A program made the translations under genes and the position numbers. From Bacteroidales bacterium (GTDB taxonomy: Bacteria > Bacteroidota > Bacteroidia > Bacteroidales > P3): a DNA stretch of 64,000 nucleotides. Location of the stretch: NCBI GenBank assembly GCA_017446745.1, contig JAFSQF010000017.1, positions 1 to 64,000 of the forward strand, given 5' to 3'. The notes beneath the pieces are model-generated. The model was not told the DNA's origin, searched no databases, and saw nothing but the letters and a program-made list of their open reading frames with translations. Positions 36,986-43,769 of the stretch are shown one piece after another; position 1 is the first letter of the stretch, and each line of letters begins with the position of its first letter.

Positions 36986-37426
36986 TTATTCAACGGTGAT
37001 GGTCTGTGCAAGCTGTTTCTGCTCTTCGGCAGTGAACTTCGGGAGGGTGACGGTCAGAATGCCGTTCTCAACCTTGGCACCGATCTGATTTTTCTTGATG
37101 TTCTCGGGCAGCGTGAGCAGCTGCTTGAACTGGGTGGAAGAGAACTCGCGACGCAACCAATGACGTTTCTCGTCCTCGTTTTTCTTCTCCTCCGTCTGCT
37201 GCATCTCAATCACCAGGTTGTTGTCGGTGTCGATGCTGATGTGGAGGTCTTCCTTCTTAAGGCCTGGGATGCAGAGCTCAAGACGATAGTCCGTATCGCT
37301 CTCGCTGACGTTCATCTTAGGAGTCATGCCTCGGTCGTCGGCGTTGAAGTTGTTCCAGCGGTTCCAGTCGAGAAGTTCGTTGAACATCGTGCTCATAAGG
37401 TCATTGTTTTTTCTTGCTACTAACAT
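36986..37426 (-). CDS. Small heat-shock protein (Hsp20/alpha-crystallin family)
   Basis: 146 residues. An ATP-independent holdase that keeps unfolding proteins soluble. The alpha-crystallin domain spans ~35-135 (DYRLELCIPGLKKEDLHISI, then FSSTQFKQLLTLPENI, then GAKVENGILTVTLPK, which contains the conserved GxLxxxLPK-type ending). The C-terminus ends QTITVE with a short I-x-V motif used for oligomer contacts. The start is supported by an unusually good Shine-Dalgarno for this genome (TAGGAGA, seven bases before ATG). It is monocistronic, with its own terminator and a GC-rich leader. Confidence 0.93.
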   Translation of the reverse strand: MLVARKNNDLMSTMFNELLDWNRWNNFNADDRGMTPKMNVSESDTDYRLELCIPGLKKEDLHISIDTDNNLVIEMQQTEEKKNEDEKRHWLRREFSSTQFKQLLTLPENIKKNQIGAKVENGILTVTLPKFTAEEQKQLAQTITVE

Positions 37427-37918
37427 GATTAAATCTCCTATATTTTAATTGTTAAACATTCTTTTGTTGTCTGGTCGGTGAGCTCTGTTTGGGAGCCTGC
37501 ATCCGAACCGCAGACACCCAATAACGAACAAAAAAAATGCCACAGAAAAATATATGTCAATTTTTCCGATTTTATGCAAAAAGGACCGATTTTTACTGTC
37601 ATTTTGTCAGAATAAAGTATGATAAAAACAAACTATCGTTGAGCGACAAAAAAAGCCAAATGGCGAGCGATAAGGTACAGACAGCAGAATAAGAAACAGA
37701 TGTACAAAGTATATAAGACAATGGTATTCAATAAAAAAGAATCAAAAAAGCGAAAACAAAAGAAATTCGGATGAAAATCCCGAAAAAAGGGCACGAAAAA
37801 CACACAAAAAAGAAGATATCAACAATTATATAAGGAAAATAGAAGTACAAAACAAACACATACCAGCCTATCCATCAGAGCGTTACAAAATCACGAAATA
37901 TTTTTTTGTTGAAAACTG
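37427..37918. other. AT-rich gene-free stretch with a structured Hsp20 leader
   Basis: About 490 bases without a gene. Near 37470-37525 (the minus-strand leader of the Hsp20 gene) is a GC-richer patch with the hairpins GCTC...GAGC and CTGC...GCAG. The remainder, 37540-37900, is A-rich with no open frame or repeat I could support. Confidence 0.5.
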
Positions 37919-37948
37919 TTGTAGAATAAAAAAATAGTAGTACTTTTG
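37919..37948 (+). promoter_or_regulatory. Promoter of rpmG - DUF4295
   Basis: TTG at 37919-37921, a 19-base spacer and TACTTTTG at 37941-37948. It shows that the upstream in-frame ATG at 37946 is not the start of rpmG. Confidence 0.8.
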
Positions 37949-37969
37949 CACTTCCAAAAACGAAAAAAC

Positions 37970-38158
37970 ATGGCAAAGAAAAATAAAGACGCAAGAGTAC
38001 AGGTGATACTGGAGTGCACCGAGCAAAAGGCCAGCGGCGTGCCGGGTATGTCACGTTATGTTACAATGAAGAACAAAAAGAACACCCCAGAGCGTTTGGA
38101 GTTGAAAAAATACAACCCCTTCCTGAAGAAAGTAACTGTACACAAAGAAATCAAGTAA
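37970..38158 (+). CDS. rpmG: Large-subunit ribosomal protein bL33
   Basis: 62 residues from ATG 37970 ([20 protein letters not shown]...). The ending [17 protein letters not shown] is the standard bL33 C-terminus. There are no paired cysteines, so this is the zinc-independent form. In many Bacteroidota rpmB (bL28) comes just before; here a promoter starts directly at rpmG, so rpmB must be elsewhere. The DUF4295 gene follows after 20 bases with a good ribosome-binding site (AGGAGA). Confidence 0.97.
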   Translation: MAKKNKDARVQVILECTEQKASGVPGMSRYVTMKNKKNTPERLELKKYNPFLKKVTVHKEIK

Positions 38159-38178
38159 AATTATAGGAGAGACAAGAT

Positions 38179-38334
38179 ATGGCAAAGAAAGTTGTTGCAA
38201 CCCTGAAAACCTCCACCGGCAAAAGTTTTGCCAAGGTGATAAAAATGGTACGTTCTCCGAAAACCAACGCATACGTTTTCAAGGAAGAAATTGTTCCGTC
38301 GGACAATGTACAGGAATATTTGAAGAAAAAATAA
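38179..38334 (+). CDS. DUF4295 small ribosome-associated-type protein
   Basis: 51 residues, highly basic, starting MAKKVVATLKTSTGKSFAKV and ending VQEYLKKK. This is the DUF4295 family, found in Bacteroidota between rpmG and ftsY. Its size, charge and invariant position suggest a ribosomal or ribosome-associated protein, but I know of no firm function for it. The start at 38179 follows AGGAGAGACAAGAT, giving a clear Shine-Dalgarno. A terminator lies 30 bases after the stop. Confidence 0.9.
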   Translation: MAKKVVATLKTSTGKSFAKVIKMVRSPKTNAYVFKEEIVPSDNVQEYLKKK

Positions 38335-38363
38335 AATAATTTTTTTCATACGCTTTTGTTTTG

Positions 38364-38387
38364 CCTCGCTGAGAAGCGGGGTTTTTT
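38364..38387 (+). terminator. Terminator after DUF4295
   Basis: CCTCGCT (38364-38370) pairs with AGCGGGG (38375-38381) including one G-U pair, with a GAGA loop, followed by six T. Confidence 0.9.
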
Positions 38388-38496
38388 CGTGCCTATAGGT
38401 CTGGGCCAGACGGTGTCCTGACTTTCTATAACAGCTTCGGTGGGGCAGAAACGGAGATAAGATTTCATGACGCAAAAAATATTTTTTTGCGTCTTT

Positions 38497-38528
38497 TTGA
38501 TTTGATTGATAAAAAAATATTAATTTTG
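38497..38528 (+). promoter_or_regulatory. Promoter of ftsY - rimO
   Basis: TTG at 38497-38499, a 21-base spacer and TAATTTTG at 38521-38528. The leader to ftsY is about 115 bases and contains no open frame. Confidence 0.7.
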
Positions 38529-38651
38529 CAAATTATTGGCAACAACGAACAAACAGGAAGAGAAGCTGATGAATTATGGCTGGAAGAAGTGACGAGAGAA
38601 ACAAAAACAGAGATTGGAATGTTATTATAAACAACTAAATAATAGAGGATT

Positions 38652-39605
38652 ATGGGACTGTTTTCATTTTTTAGCAAGGAGAAGAAAGAGACGCTGAACA
38701 AGGGCTTGGAGAAGACCAAACAAGGCTTTTTTTCAAGACTTTCGAAGGCAATATTGGGTAAATCAACGGTGGATGAGGAGGTTTTGGACAGTCTGGAGGA
38801 AACACTGATATCGTCCGACGTGGGTGTGGAGACAACATTGAAAATCATCTCGAACATAGAAGAGCGCGTGAGGCGAGACAAATATATTGGAGTGTCGGAG
38901 CTCAACGGATTGCTGAAAGCCGAAATCACCGAGCTGCTGAACCAACATCACGACAACGAGTTTGAAGACTTCGGGGCTGCGCTGTCGAAAAAGCCCTACG
39001 TAATACTGGTGGTGGGTGTGAACGGCGTGGGAAAGACGACGACGATAGGGAAACTGGCATACCAGTTCAAAGAGGCTGGAAAAAGCGTCATGCTTGGCGC
39101 CAGCGATACCTTCCGCGCCGCAGCGGTGGAGCAGCTGACAATATGGTCGGAGCGCGTCGGGGTGCCCATAGTACAACAGGGAATGGGCGCCGACCCCGCA
39201 TCGGTGGCTTACGACACCCTCCAGTCGGCCCTGTCGAAAGGCACCGACGTGGTGCTCATTGACACCGCCGGAAGGCTTCACAACAAAGTGGGCCTAATGA
39301 ACGAGCTCACCAAGATTAAGAAAGTGATGCAAAAGCTGATGCCCGACGCACCTCACGAGGTCCTGCTGGTGCTGGATGCCTCAACAGGACAGAACGCCAT
39401 CGAACAGGCACGCCAATTCACAGCAGCAACAGAGGTGAATGCACTGGCATTGACTAAACTGGACGGCACCGCAAAAGGCGGTGTGATTATTGGAATAAGC
39501 GACCAGTTCAAAATCCCGGTGAGATATATTGGGCTTGGCGAGAAAATGACCGACCTTCAAGTGTTTAATGCCGAAGAGTTCGTAGACTCTCTTTTCGAGA
39601 AATAG
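38652..39605 (+). CDS. ftsY: Signal recognition particle receptor FtsY
   Basis: 317 residues; the short acidic-poor N-terminus indicates a compact FtsY without a long A domain. FtsY docks SRP-ribosome complexes at the inner membrane through a GTPase heterodimer with Ffh. The NG domain shows G1 GVNGVGKTTTIGKLA (~residue 122), ASDTFRAAAVEQL, G3 DTAGR (~204), ALTKLDGTAKGG (~267) and the closing PVRYIGLGEKMTDLQVFNAE. It sits 60 bases before rimO, the conserved Bacteroidota order. Confidence 0.97.
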   Translation: MGLFSFFSKEKKETLNKGLEKTKQGFFSRLSKAILGKSTVDEEVLDSLEETLISSDVGVETTLKIISNIEERVRRDKYIGVSELNGLLKAEITELLNQHHDNEFEDFGAALSKKPYVILVVGVNGVGKTTTIGKLAYQFKEAGKSVMLGASDTFRAAAVEQLTIWSERVGVPIVQQGMGADPASVAYDTLQSALSKGTDVVLIDTAGRLHNKVGLMNELTKIKKVMQKLMPDAPHEVLLVLDASTGQNAIEQARQFTAATEVNALALTKLDGTAKGGVIIGISDQFKIPVRYIGLGEKMTDLQVFNAEEFVDSLFEK

Positions 39606-39665
39606 TGTACACGGCGAAATCGTATTCTGCACGAGAATACAAACAATAAGCCCACAGCAAAGAGA

Positions 39666-40949
39666 ATGAAAGTAAACATAATAACATTGGGATGCTCGAA
39701 GAACATAGCTGATTCGGAGCACGTGGCAGGACACTTGCGGAAAGCAGGAGTGGAGGTGTATTTTGACAGGGAGAAGAGCGACTGCGACGTGGTGGTGGTA
39801 AACACTTGCGGCTTCATTGGCGACGCCAAAGAGGAGTCGGTTAACGTGATAGTGGAGCAGGCTGAGATTAAACGGCGAGGGCGTCGCCACCGGCGCCTGG
39901 TGGTGGTGGGATGCCTCGTGGAGCGCTACCGCGAAGAGCTGGCCAGAGAACTGCCGGAGGTGGACGCCTGGTATGGGGTGCACCAATGGGGCGAACTGGT
40001 GAGAGGCCTGGAAGCCGAATACCACGATAAATTGGAAACAGAACGCCTTCAGAGCACTCCCCGGCACTATGCCTACCTGAAAATCAGCGAGGGATGTAAC
40101 CGCTGCTGCTCCTATTGCGCAATCCCTCTGATAAGAGGAAAGCATATTTCAAGGCCTATGGAAGAAATCATGGACGAGGCCAAAAAAATGGTTGCTGATG
40201 GCGCCAAGGAGCTGATAGTGATAGCTCAGGACACCACCTACTATGGAATGGACCTGTATGGTGAGAGGAAGCTCGGAGAACTGCTGAAGAGACTGGCGAC
40301 AGAGAGCGGCGCCCAGTGGATTAGGCTTCACTACACCTATCCCGCCGCATTCCCCGACAATGCTATAGAGGCGATAGCAAAACATGAGAACATCTGTAAA
40401 TATATCGATATACCGCTGCAGCACATAAACAGCAAAATACTGGCATCCATGCGACGCGGCACCGACAAGGAGGAGACGCTCGAACTGCTGAAGCACATGA
40501 GAGAAAGAATCCCCAATGTCGCGATAAGAACAACATTGATAGTAGGTTACCCCGGGGAGGGCGACAAGGAGTTCGAAGAGCTGAAAGATTTTGTGCGAAA
40601 GCAACGGTTCGCGAGACTGGGTGTCTTTGCCTATTCGGCCGAAGAAGGGACGGCAGCAAACGAGCTGGGCGACCCCATAGACGAGGATGAAAAACAGCGT
40701 AGGGTGGACGAAATCATGGAGCTACAAGAACAAATATCGCTGGAAAAAAACGAGGCACGCATCGGTACGATAGTGAGTGTACTTATCGACAGAACAGAAG
40801 GCGAATATTATATCGGTCGCACCGAGCAAGACTCTCCCGAAGTGGACGACGAAGTGCTGGTGGCGAGCAACAAGAAACTGAAAGTGGGCGAGTTCTACAA
40901 CGTGAAGATAACGAAAGCCTATGAGCATGACTTATATGGTATATGCTGA
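39666..40949 (+). CDS. rimO: Ribosomal protein uS12 methylthiotransferase RimO
   Basis: 427 residues. RimO is a radical-SAM enzyme with two 4Fe-4S clusters that adds a methylthio group to the conserved Asp of ribosomal protein uS12. The N-terminal UPF0004 domain has cluster cysteines in LGCSK, NTCGF and VGCLVERY. The radical-SAM motif CNRCCSYC has its three ligands at C144, C148 and C151, and a TRAM domain closes the protein (~360-427). It is followed by a terminator. The sequence favours RimO over MiaB (ISEGCNRCCSYCAIP). Confidence 0.95.
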   Translation: MKVNIITLGCSKNIADSEHVAGHLRKAGVEVYFDREKSDCDVVVVNTCGFIGDAKEESVNVIVEQAEIKRRGRRHRRLVVVGCLVERYREELARELPEVDAWYGVHQWGELVRGLEAEYHDKLETERLQSTPRHYAYLKISEGCNRCCSYCAIPLIRGKHISRPMEEIMDEAKKMVADGAKELIVIAQDTTYYGMDLYGERKLGELLKRLATESGAQWIRLHYTYPAAFPDNAIEAIAKHENICKYIDIPLQHINSKILASMRRGTDKEETLELLKHMRERIPNVAIRTTLIVGYPGEGDKEFEELKDFVRKQRFARLGVFAYSAEEGTAANELGDPIDEDEKQRRVDEIMELQEQISLEKNEARIGTIVSVLIDRTEGEYYIGRTEQDSPEVDDEVLVASNKKLKVGEFYNVKITKAYEHDLYGIC

Positions 40950-40996
40950 TTCTCTAAGCACGTCAACCCATCAGTGAAACGCTGTACAACTCAGAG

Positions 40997-41022
40997 AAGC
41001 CTCCTCATCAGAAGGCTTTTTT
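40997..41022 (+). terminator. Terminator after rimO
   Basis: AAGCCT (40997-41002) with AGGCTT (41013-41018), then a short T run. The stem is short but well placed. Confidence 0.65.
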
Positions 41023-41063
41023 CATAAAAAAAAGACATAAAAAGAAAAGAATAGCAAAAAAAA

Positions 41064-41095
41064 TTTGCACAGAATCACAAAACATTGTATTTTTG
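41064..41095 (+). promoter_or_regulatory. Promoter of DUF177 - rpmF
   Basis: TTTG at 41064-41067, a 20-base spacer and TATTTTTG at 41088-41095. It overlaps the upstream in-frame ATG at 41093 and so supports the start at 41117. Confidence 0.8.
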
Positions 41096-41116
41096 CAAAT
41101 TCAACGAGAGAGTGAA

Positions 41117-41629
41117 ATGACAAAGAACACAGACACCACAATTCGGTTCAGCGGTTTAAAATCAGGCTTATACACCTATAATTTCACGTTGGACGACAGT
41201 TTTTTTTCTGAATGGAAAAATGAAAAAATACTGGGTGGAGAGGTGCTTTTCGATGTCAGAATGGAGAAAACTGAACGGATGATGATATTTTTTTTCTCGT
41301 TGCAGGGCAGAGTGCGAACAACGTGCGACAGATGCCTCGGTGAGATGGAATGGCCCGTGGAAGGAGAAGAGAGATTATGCGTGAAATTCAGCGACACTGA
41401 GCAAAGCGACGACGAGGATGTCCTGTTCGTGCCAGAAAACGAGAGCGAGATAGACCTGGGTCAGCTGATGTACGAATACGTGGCGGTGAGGATGCCCATA
41501 CAATGCATGCATGACGAGGGCGACTGCGATAAGGAAATGCTAAAGCTGATGGACCAGCACGAAGAGCACCAAACACAGGACCCAAGATGGGAGGCCCTGA
41601 AACAACTGAGAGAGAATGGAGAGGACTGA
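41117..41629 (+). CDS. DUF177/YceD family protein
   Basis: 170 residues from ATG 41117. The YceD (DUF177) family is almost always encoded just before rpmF, as here (95-base gap). It is linked to 23S rRNA processing or ribosome assembly in other bacteria, though its biochemical role is not settled. A CxxC pair occurs in RTTCDRCLGEME, an acidic stretch in EQSDDEDVLFVPENESEIDL, and two more cysteines in QCMHDEGDC, a layout that could bind a metal. The C-terminal DPRWEALKQLRENGED is a typical family ending. Confidence 0.85.
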   Translation: MTKNTDTTIRFSGLKSGLYTYNFTLDDSFFSEWKNEKILGGEVLFDVRMEKTERMMIFFFSLQGRVRTTCDRCLGEMEWPVEGEERLCVKFSDTEQSDDEDVLFVPENESEIDLGQLMYEYVAVRMPIQCMHDEGDCDKEMLKLMDQHEEHQTQDPRWEALKQLRENGED

Positions 41630-41724
41630 GGAGCGAGCCTCATTCAAGCACGAGAGAAAGCCTGTTATGGCCGCGAGCGGAGAGAGAACGACAAGACCGA
41701 AAATAATAATAAAAAATATAAATT

Positions 41725-41910
41725 ATGCCACACCCAAAACACAGGTTCTCGCAGACGAGAACAAGAAAGAGAAGAACGCATGACAGCTTGGAGGCCCCAC
41801 AGCTGACTACATGCAGCAACTGTGGTGCCCAGATCTTAGCGCACCACGTATGTCCTGAATGCGGATATTACAGAGGCAAACTTGCCATCGAGAAAAACGT
41901 TGAGCAATAA
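41725..41910 (+). CDS. rpmF: Large-subunit ribosomal protein bL32
   Basis: 61 residues (MPHPKHRFSQTRTRKRRTHD...). Four cysteines at 30, 33, 43 and 46 (CSNC, CPEC) form the zinc ribbon of the C+ form of bL32. In many bacteria plsX and fabH follow rpmF; here a strong terminator and a repeat array follow, so that linkage is broken. Confidence 0.97.
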   Translation: MPHPKHRFSQTRTRKRRTHDSLEAPQLTTCSNCGAQILAHHVCPECGYYRGKLAIEKNVEQ

Positions 41911-41937
41911 CCCCTCTTGACGCACAAGGAAACAAAG

Positions 41938-41969
41938 GCACTTCCCTAAAACAGTGAAGTGCTTTTTTT
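41938..41969 (+). terminator. Terminator after rpmF
   Basis: GCACTTC (41938-41944) with GAAGTGC (41956-41962) and seven T directly after. Confidence 0.9.
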
Positions 41970-41987
41970 ATTGCATGAACCCTTTTT

Positions 41988-42437
41988 GAGCCCCGTAGGG
42001 GCGCCATATAATAGCCGTGGGCGCGAGCCCACGGGGATTGAAATACCCTATCCTCTCTGAGCCCCGTAGGGGCGCCATATAATAGCCGTGGGCGCGAGCC
42101 CACGGGGATTGAAGTACCCTATCCTATCTGAGCCCTGTAGGGGCGCCATATAATAGCCGTGGGCGCGAACCCACGGGGATTGAAATACCCTATCCGCTCT
42201 GAGCCCTGTAGGGGCGGCATATAATAGCCGTGGGCGCGAGCCCACGGGGATTGAATTACTCTATCCACTCTGAGCCCCGTAGGGGCGGCATATAATAGCC
42301 GTGGGCGCGAGCCCACGGGGATTGAAATACCCTATCCGCTCTGAGCCCCGTAGGGGCGCCATATAATAGCCGTGGGCGCGAGCCCACGGGAATTGAAATA
42401 CCCTATCCTCTCTGAGCCCCGTAGGGGCGGCATATAG
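41988..42437. repeat. 71-base double-hairpin tandem array, 6 full copies and a partial
   Basis: Units start at 41988, 42059, 42130, 42201, 42272, 42343 and 42414, an exact 71-base period. Each holds two hairpins, GCCCCGTAGGGGC and CCGTGGGCGCGAGCCCACGG, joined by CATATAATAG, plus a variable CCCTATCCTCTCT-like tail. Units differ by only a few bases. The open frames across it encode repeated peptides and are artefacts. Outlying copies lie at 33856-33950. Confidence 0.95.
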
Positions 42438-42443
42438 TGACCG

Positions 42444-42463
42444 TTAAAAAATAAGTTGACACA
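42444..42463. repeat. Degenerate inverted copy of the dispersed 26-base repeat
   Basis: TTAAAAAATAAGTTGACACA is the reverse complement, with one change, of part of the repeat at 3485-3510 and 34034-34059. Confidence 0.5.
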
Positions 42464-42523
42464 ACCAAAACGGCGGACTAACAGAAAAAAGAAGGGAAAA
42501 TGAAAAAAGAGCAAAAAAAATAG

Positions 42524-42531
42524 TACTTTTG
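42524..42531 (+). promoter_or_regulatory. -7 box for the YitT-type gene
   Basis: TACTTTTG followed by CAG matches TAnnTTTG. No good -33 TTG is seen in the A-rich stretch upstream. The start codon is 55 bases downstream. Confidence 0.55.
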
Positions 42532-42585
42532 CAGCCACAAACACACAATGTGCATTATTATTAAACCAAACAAAAACAGCAATTT

Positions 42586-43524
42586 ATGAATAAAATACTA
42601 AGTATTTTGGCTACCAAAAAGTTCTGGATAGAACTTGTCATCATGACATTGGGCATGATGGTGACCGCAGCAGCAGTATATTATTTTCTGGTGCCCAGCA
42701 AACTGATTATCGGTACAATATCGGGTCTGTCGATAGTATTGAGCAACATATTCACCCACGGGCAAGGGTTAGGCATCTGGATTATGAGCATCAACATCGT
42801 GCTGCTGATCTTGGCATTTTTGCTTATAGGGCAGGAATTTGGTTTCAAGACAGTATATACAGCGTTGATTCTTGGACCGTTGACCGACTTCTGGGGATGG
42901 GTGTTCCCTTGGGAGAAGATAGCAAGTGCCAATCCCGTTACAGGAAGCCCGTCGGTGATGGGTGACCCCTGGCTCGACCTATGCTGCTTTGTGTTGCTAC
43001 TGAGTGCCTCGCAGGCTCTGATGTTCAGCATCAACGCATCAACTGGCGGTCTTGACATCCTGGCAAAGATAGTGAACAAATATCTGCATTTCGACATCGG
43101 CGCCTCGGTGAGCGTGGCCGGCGCGGTGATCTGCTGCACAGCATTCGCCATCAACCCATTCAGGATGGTGGTGATCGGACTGATAGGCACATGGATTAAC
43201 GGACTGGTGGTAGACTATTTCACCGCAACGCTGAACAACAAGAAAAGAGTGTGCATCGTGTCGAAAGACTGGGATCGCCTGCGCAGATATATCATCGACG
43301 ACCTACAGAGAGGGTGCACAATGTATGAGGTGATAGGCGGCTACACCAACGAAAAGTCCATAGAACTGGAGACCTTGCTGAGCAAAGACGAATTCTCCAA
43401 ACTGATGGAATATATCAACAAAAACGAAATCAGCGCGTTTACAACCGCCGGCAATGTAAGCGAAGTCTACGGATTCTGGCACAAGAACAAGAAAAAGAGC
43501 AAGATAGACGCCGCAACGAGATAA
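42586..43524 (+). CDS. YitT family membrane protein (DUF161/DUF2179)
   Basis: 312 residues. About five membrane helices occupy residues ~10-210 (VIMTLGMMVTAAAVYYFLVP, LGIWIMSINIVLLILAFLLI, and so on) with the family signature INASTGGLDILAKIVNKYLH. A cytoplasmic DUF2179 domain (~215-300) contains RVCIVSKDWDRLRRYIIDD and the GGYTNEKS turn. The family is widespread, but its transported substrate or function is not established. The gene stands alone, with its own -7 box and terminator. Confidence 0.88.
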   Translation: MNKILSILATKKFWIELVIMTLGMMVTAAAVYYFLVPSKLIIGTISGLSIVLSNIFTHGQGLGIWIMSINIVLLILAFLLIGQEFGFKTVYTALILGPLTDFWGWVFPWEKIASANPVTGSPSVMGDPWLDLCCFVLLLSASQALMFSINASTGGLDILAKIVNKYLHFDIGASVSVAGAVICCTAFAINPFRMVVIGLIGTWINGLVVDYFTATLNNKKRVCIVSKDWDRLRRYIIDDLQRGCTMYEVIGGYTNEKSIELETLLSKDEFSKLMEYINKNEISAFTTAGNVSEVYGFWHKNKKKSKIDAATR

Positions 43525-43555
43525 CCACATCTGGTTGCCGCAATTAGAGTACACG

Positions 43556-43585
43556 AGCTCTGCCATTCAACTGGCAGAGCTTTGT
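43556..43585 (+). terminator. Terminator after the YitT-type gene
   Basis: A perfect 10-base stem, AGCTCTGCCA (43556-43565) with TGGCAGAGCT (43572-43581), followed by TTGTTATT. Confidence 0.8.
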
Positions 43586-43590
43586 TATTA

Positions 43591-43668
43591 AATGATTACC
43601 CGCTTTTTCCAAAAAAGAAGCCCCGGAGACGACGCGATTTTATATTCGTGCCATTTGCAGATAATCAT
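43591..43668. mobile_element. MITE-like element, copy 2 (short, inverted)
   Basis: Ends AATGATTACCCGC and GCAGATAATCAT are degenerate versions of the inverted ends of the element at 3310-3465. Read on the minus strand, its first ~45 bases (ATGATTATCTGCAAA ... AAATCGCGTC) align with the left half of copy 1 at most positions. It is shorter (78 bp) and lacks two of the internal hairpins. Confidence 0.55.
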
Positions 43669-43694
43669 ATATTTTGTTTTATTTACGGACATAA

Positions 43695-43727
43695 TTTGTT
43701 GTAATTGTAAGAAAAGTTGTATATTTG
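43695..43727 (+). promoter_or_regulatory. Promoter of mutB
   Basis: TTTG at 43695-43698, a 21-base spacer and TATATTTG at 43720-43727. It overlaps an upstream in-frame ATG at 43725 and supports the start at 43770. Confidence 0.75.
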
Positions 43728-43769
43728 CACTTTCTAACACATAGAAGCAAAACATATAATATATTGATA

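Noticed and set aside
37470..37525. tRNA-like patch (GGTTCGGATGC on the minus strand)
   Set aside because: No acceptor or anticodon stems can be completed around it; no tRNA gene was found in the window.
42048..42316. Overlapping minus-strand small proteins with repeated GSRPRLLY and APTAIIW peptides
   Set aside because: They are translations of the 71-base repeat array, not genes.
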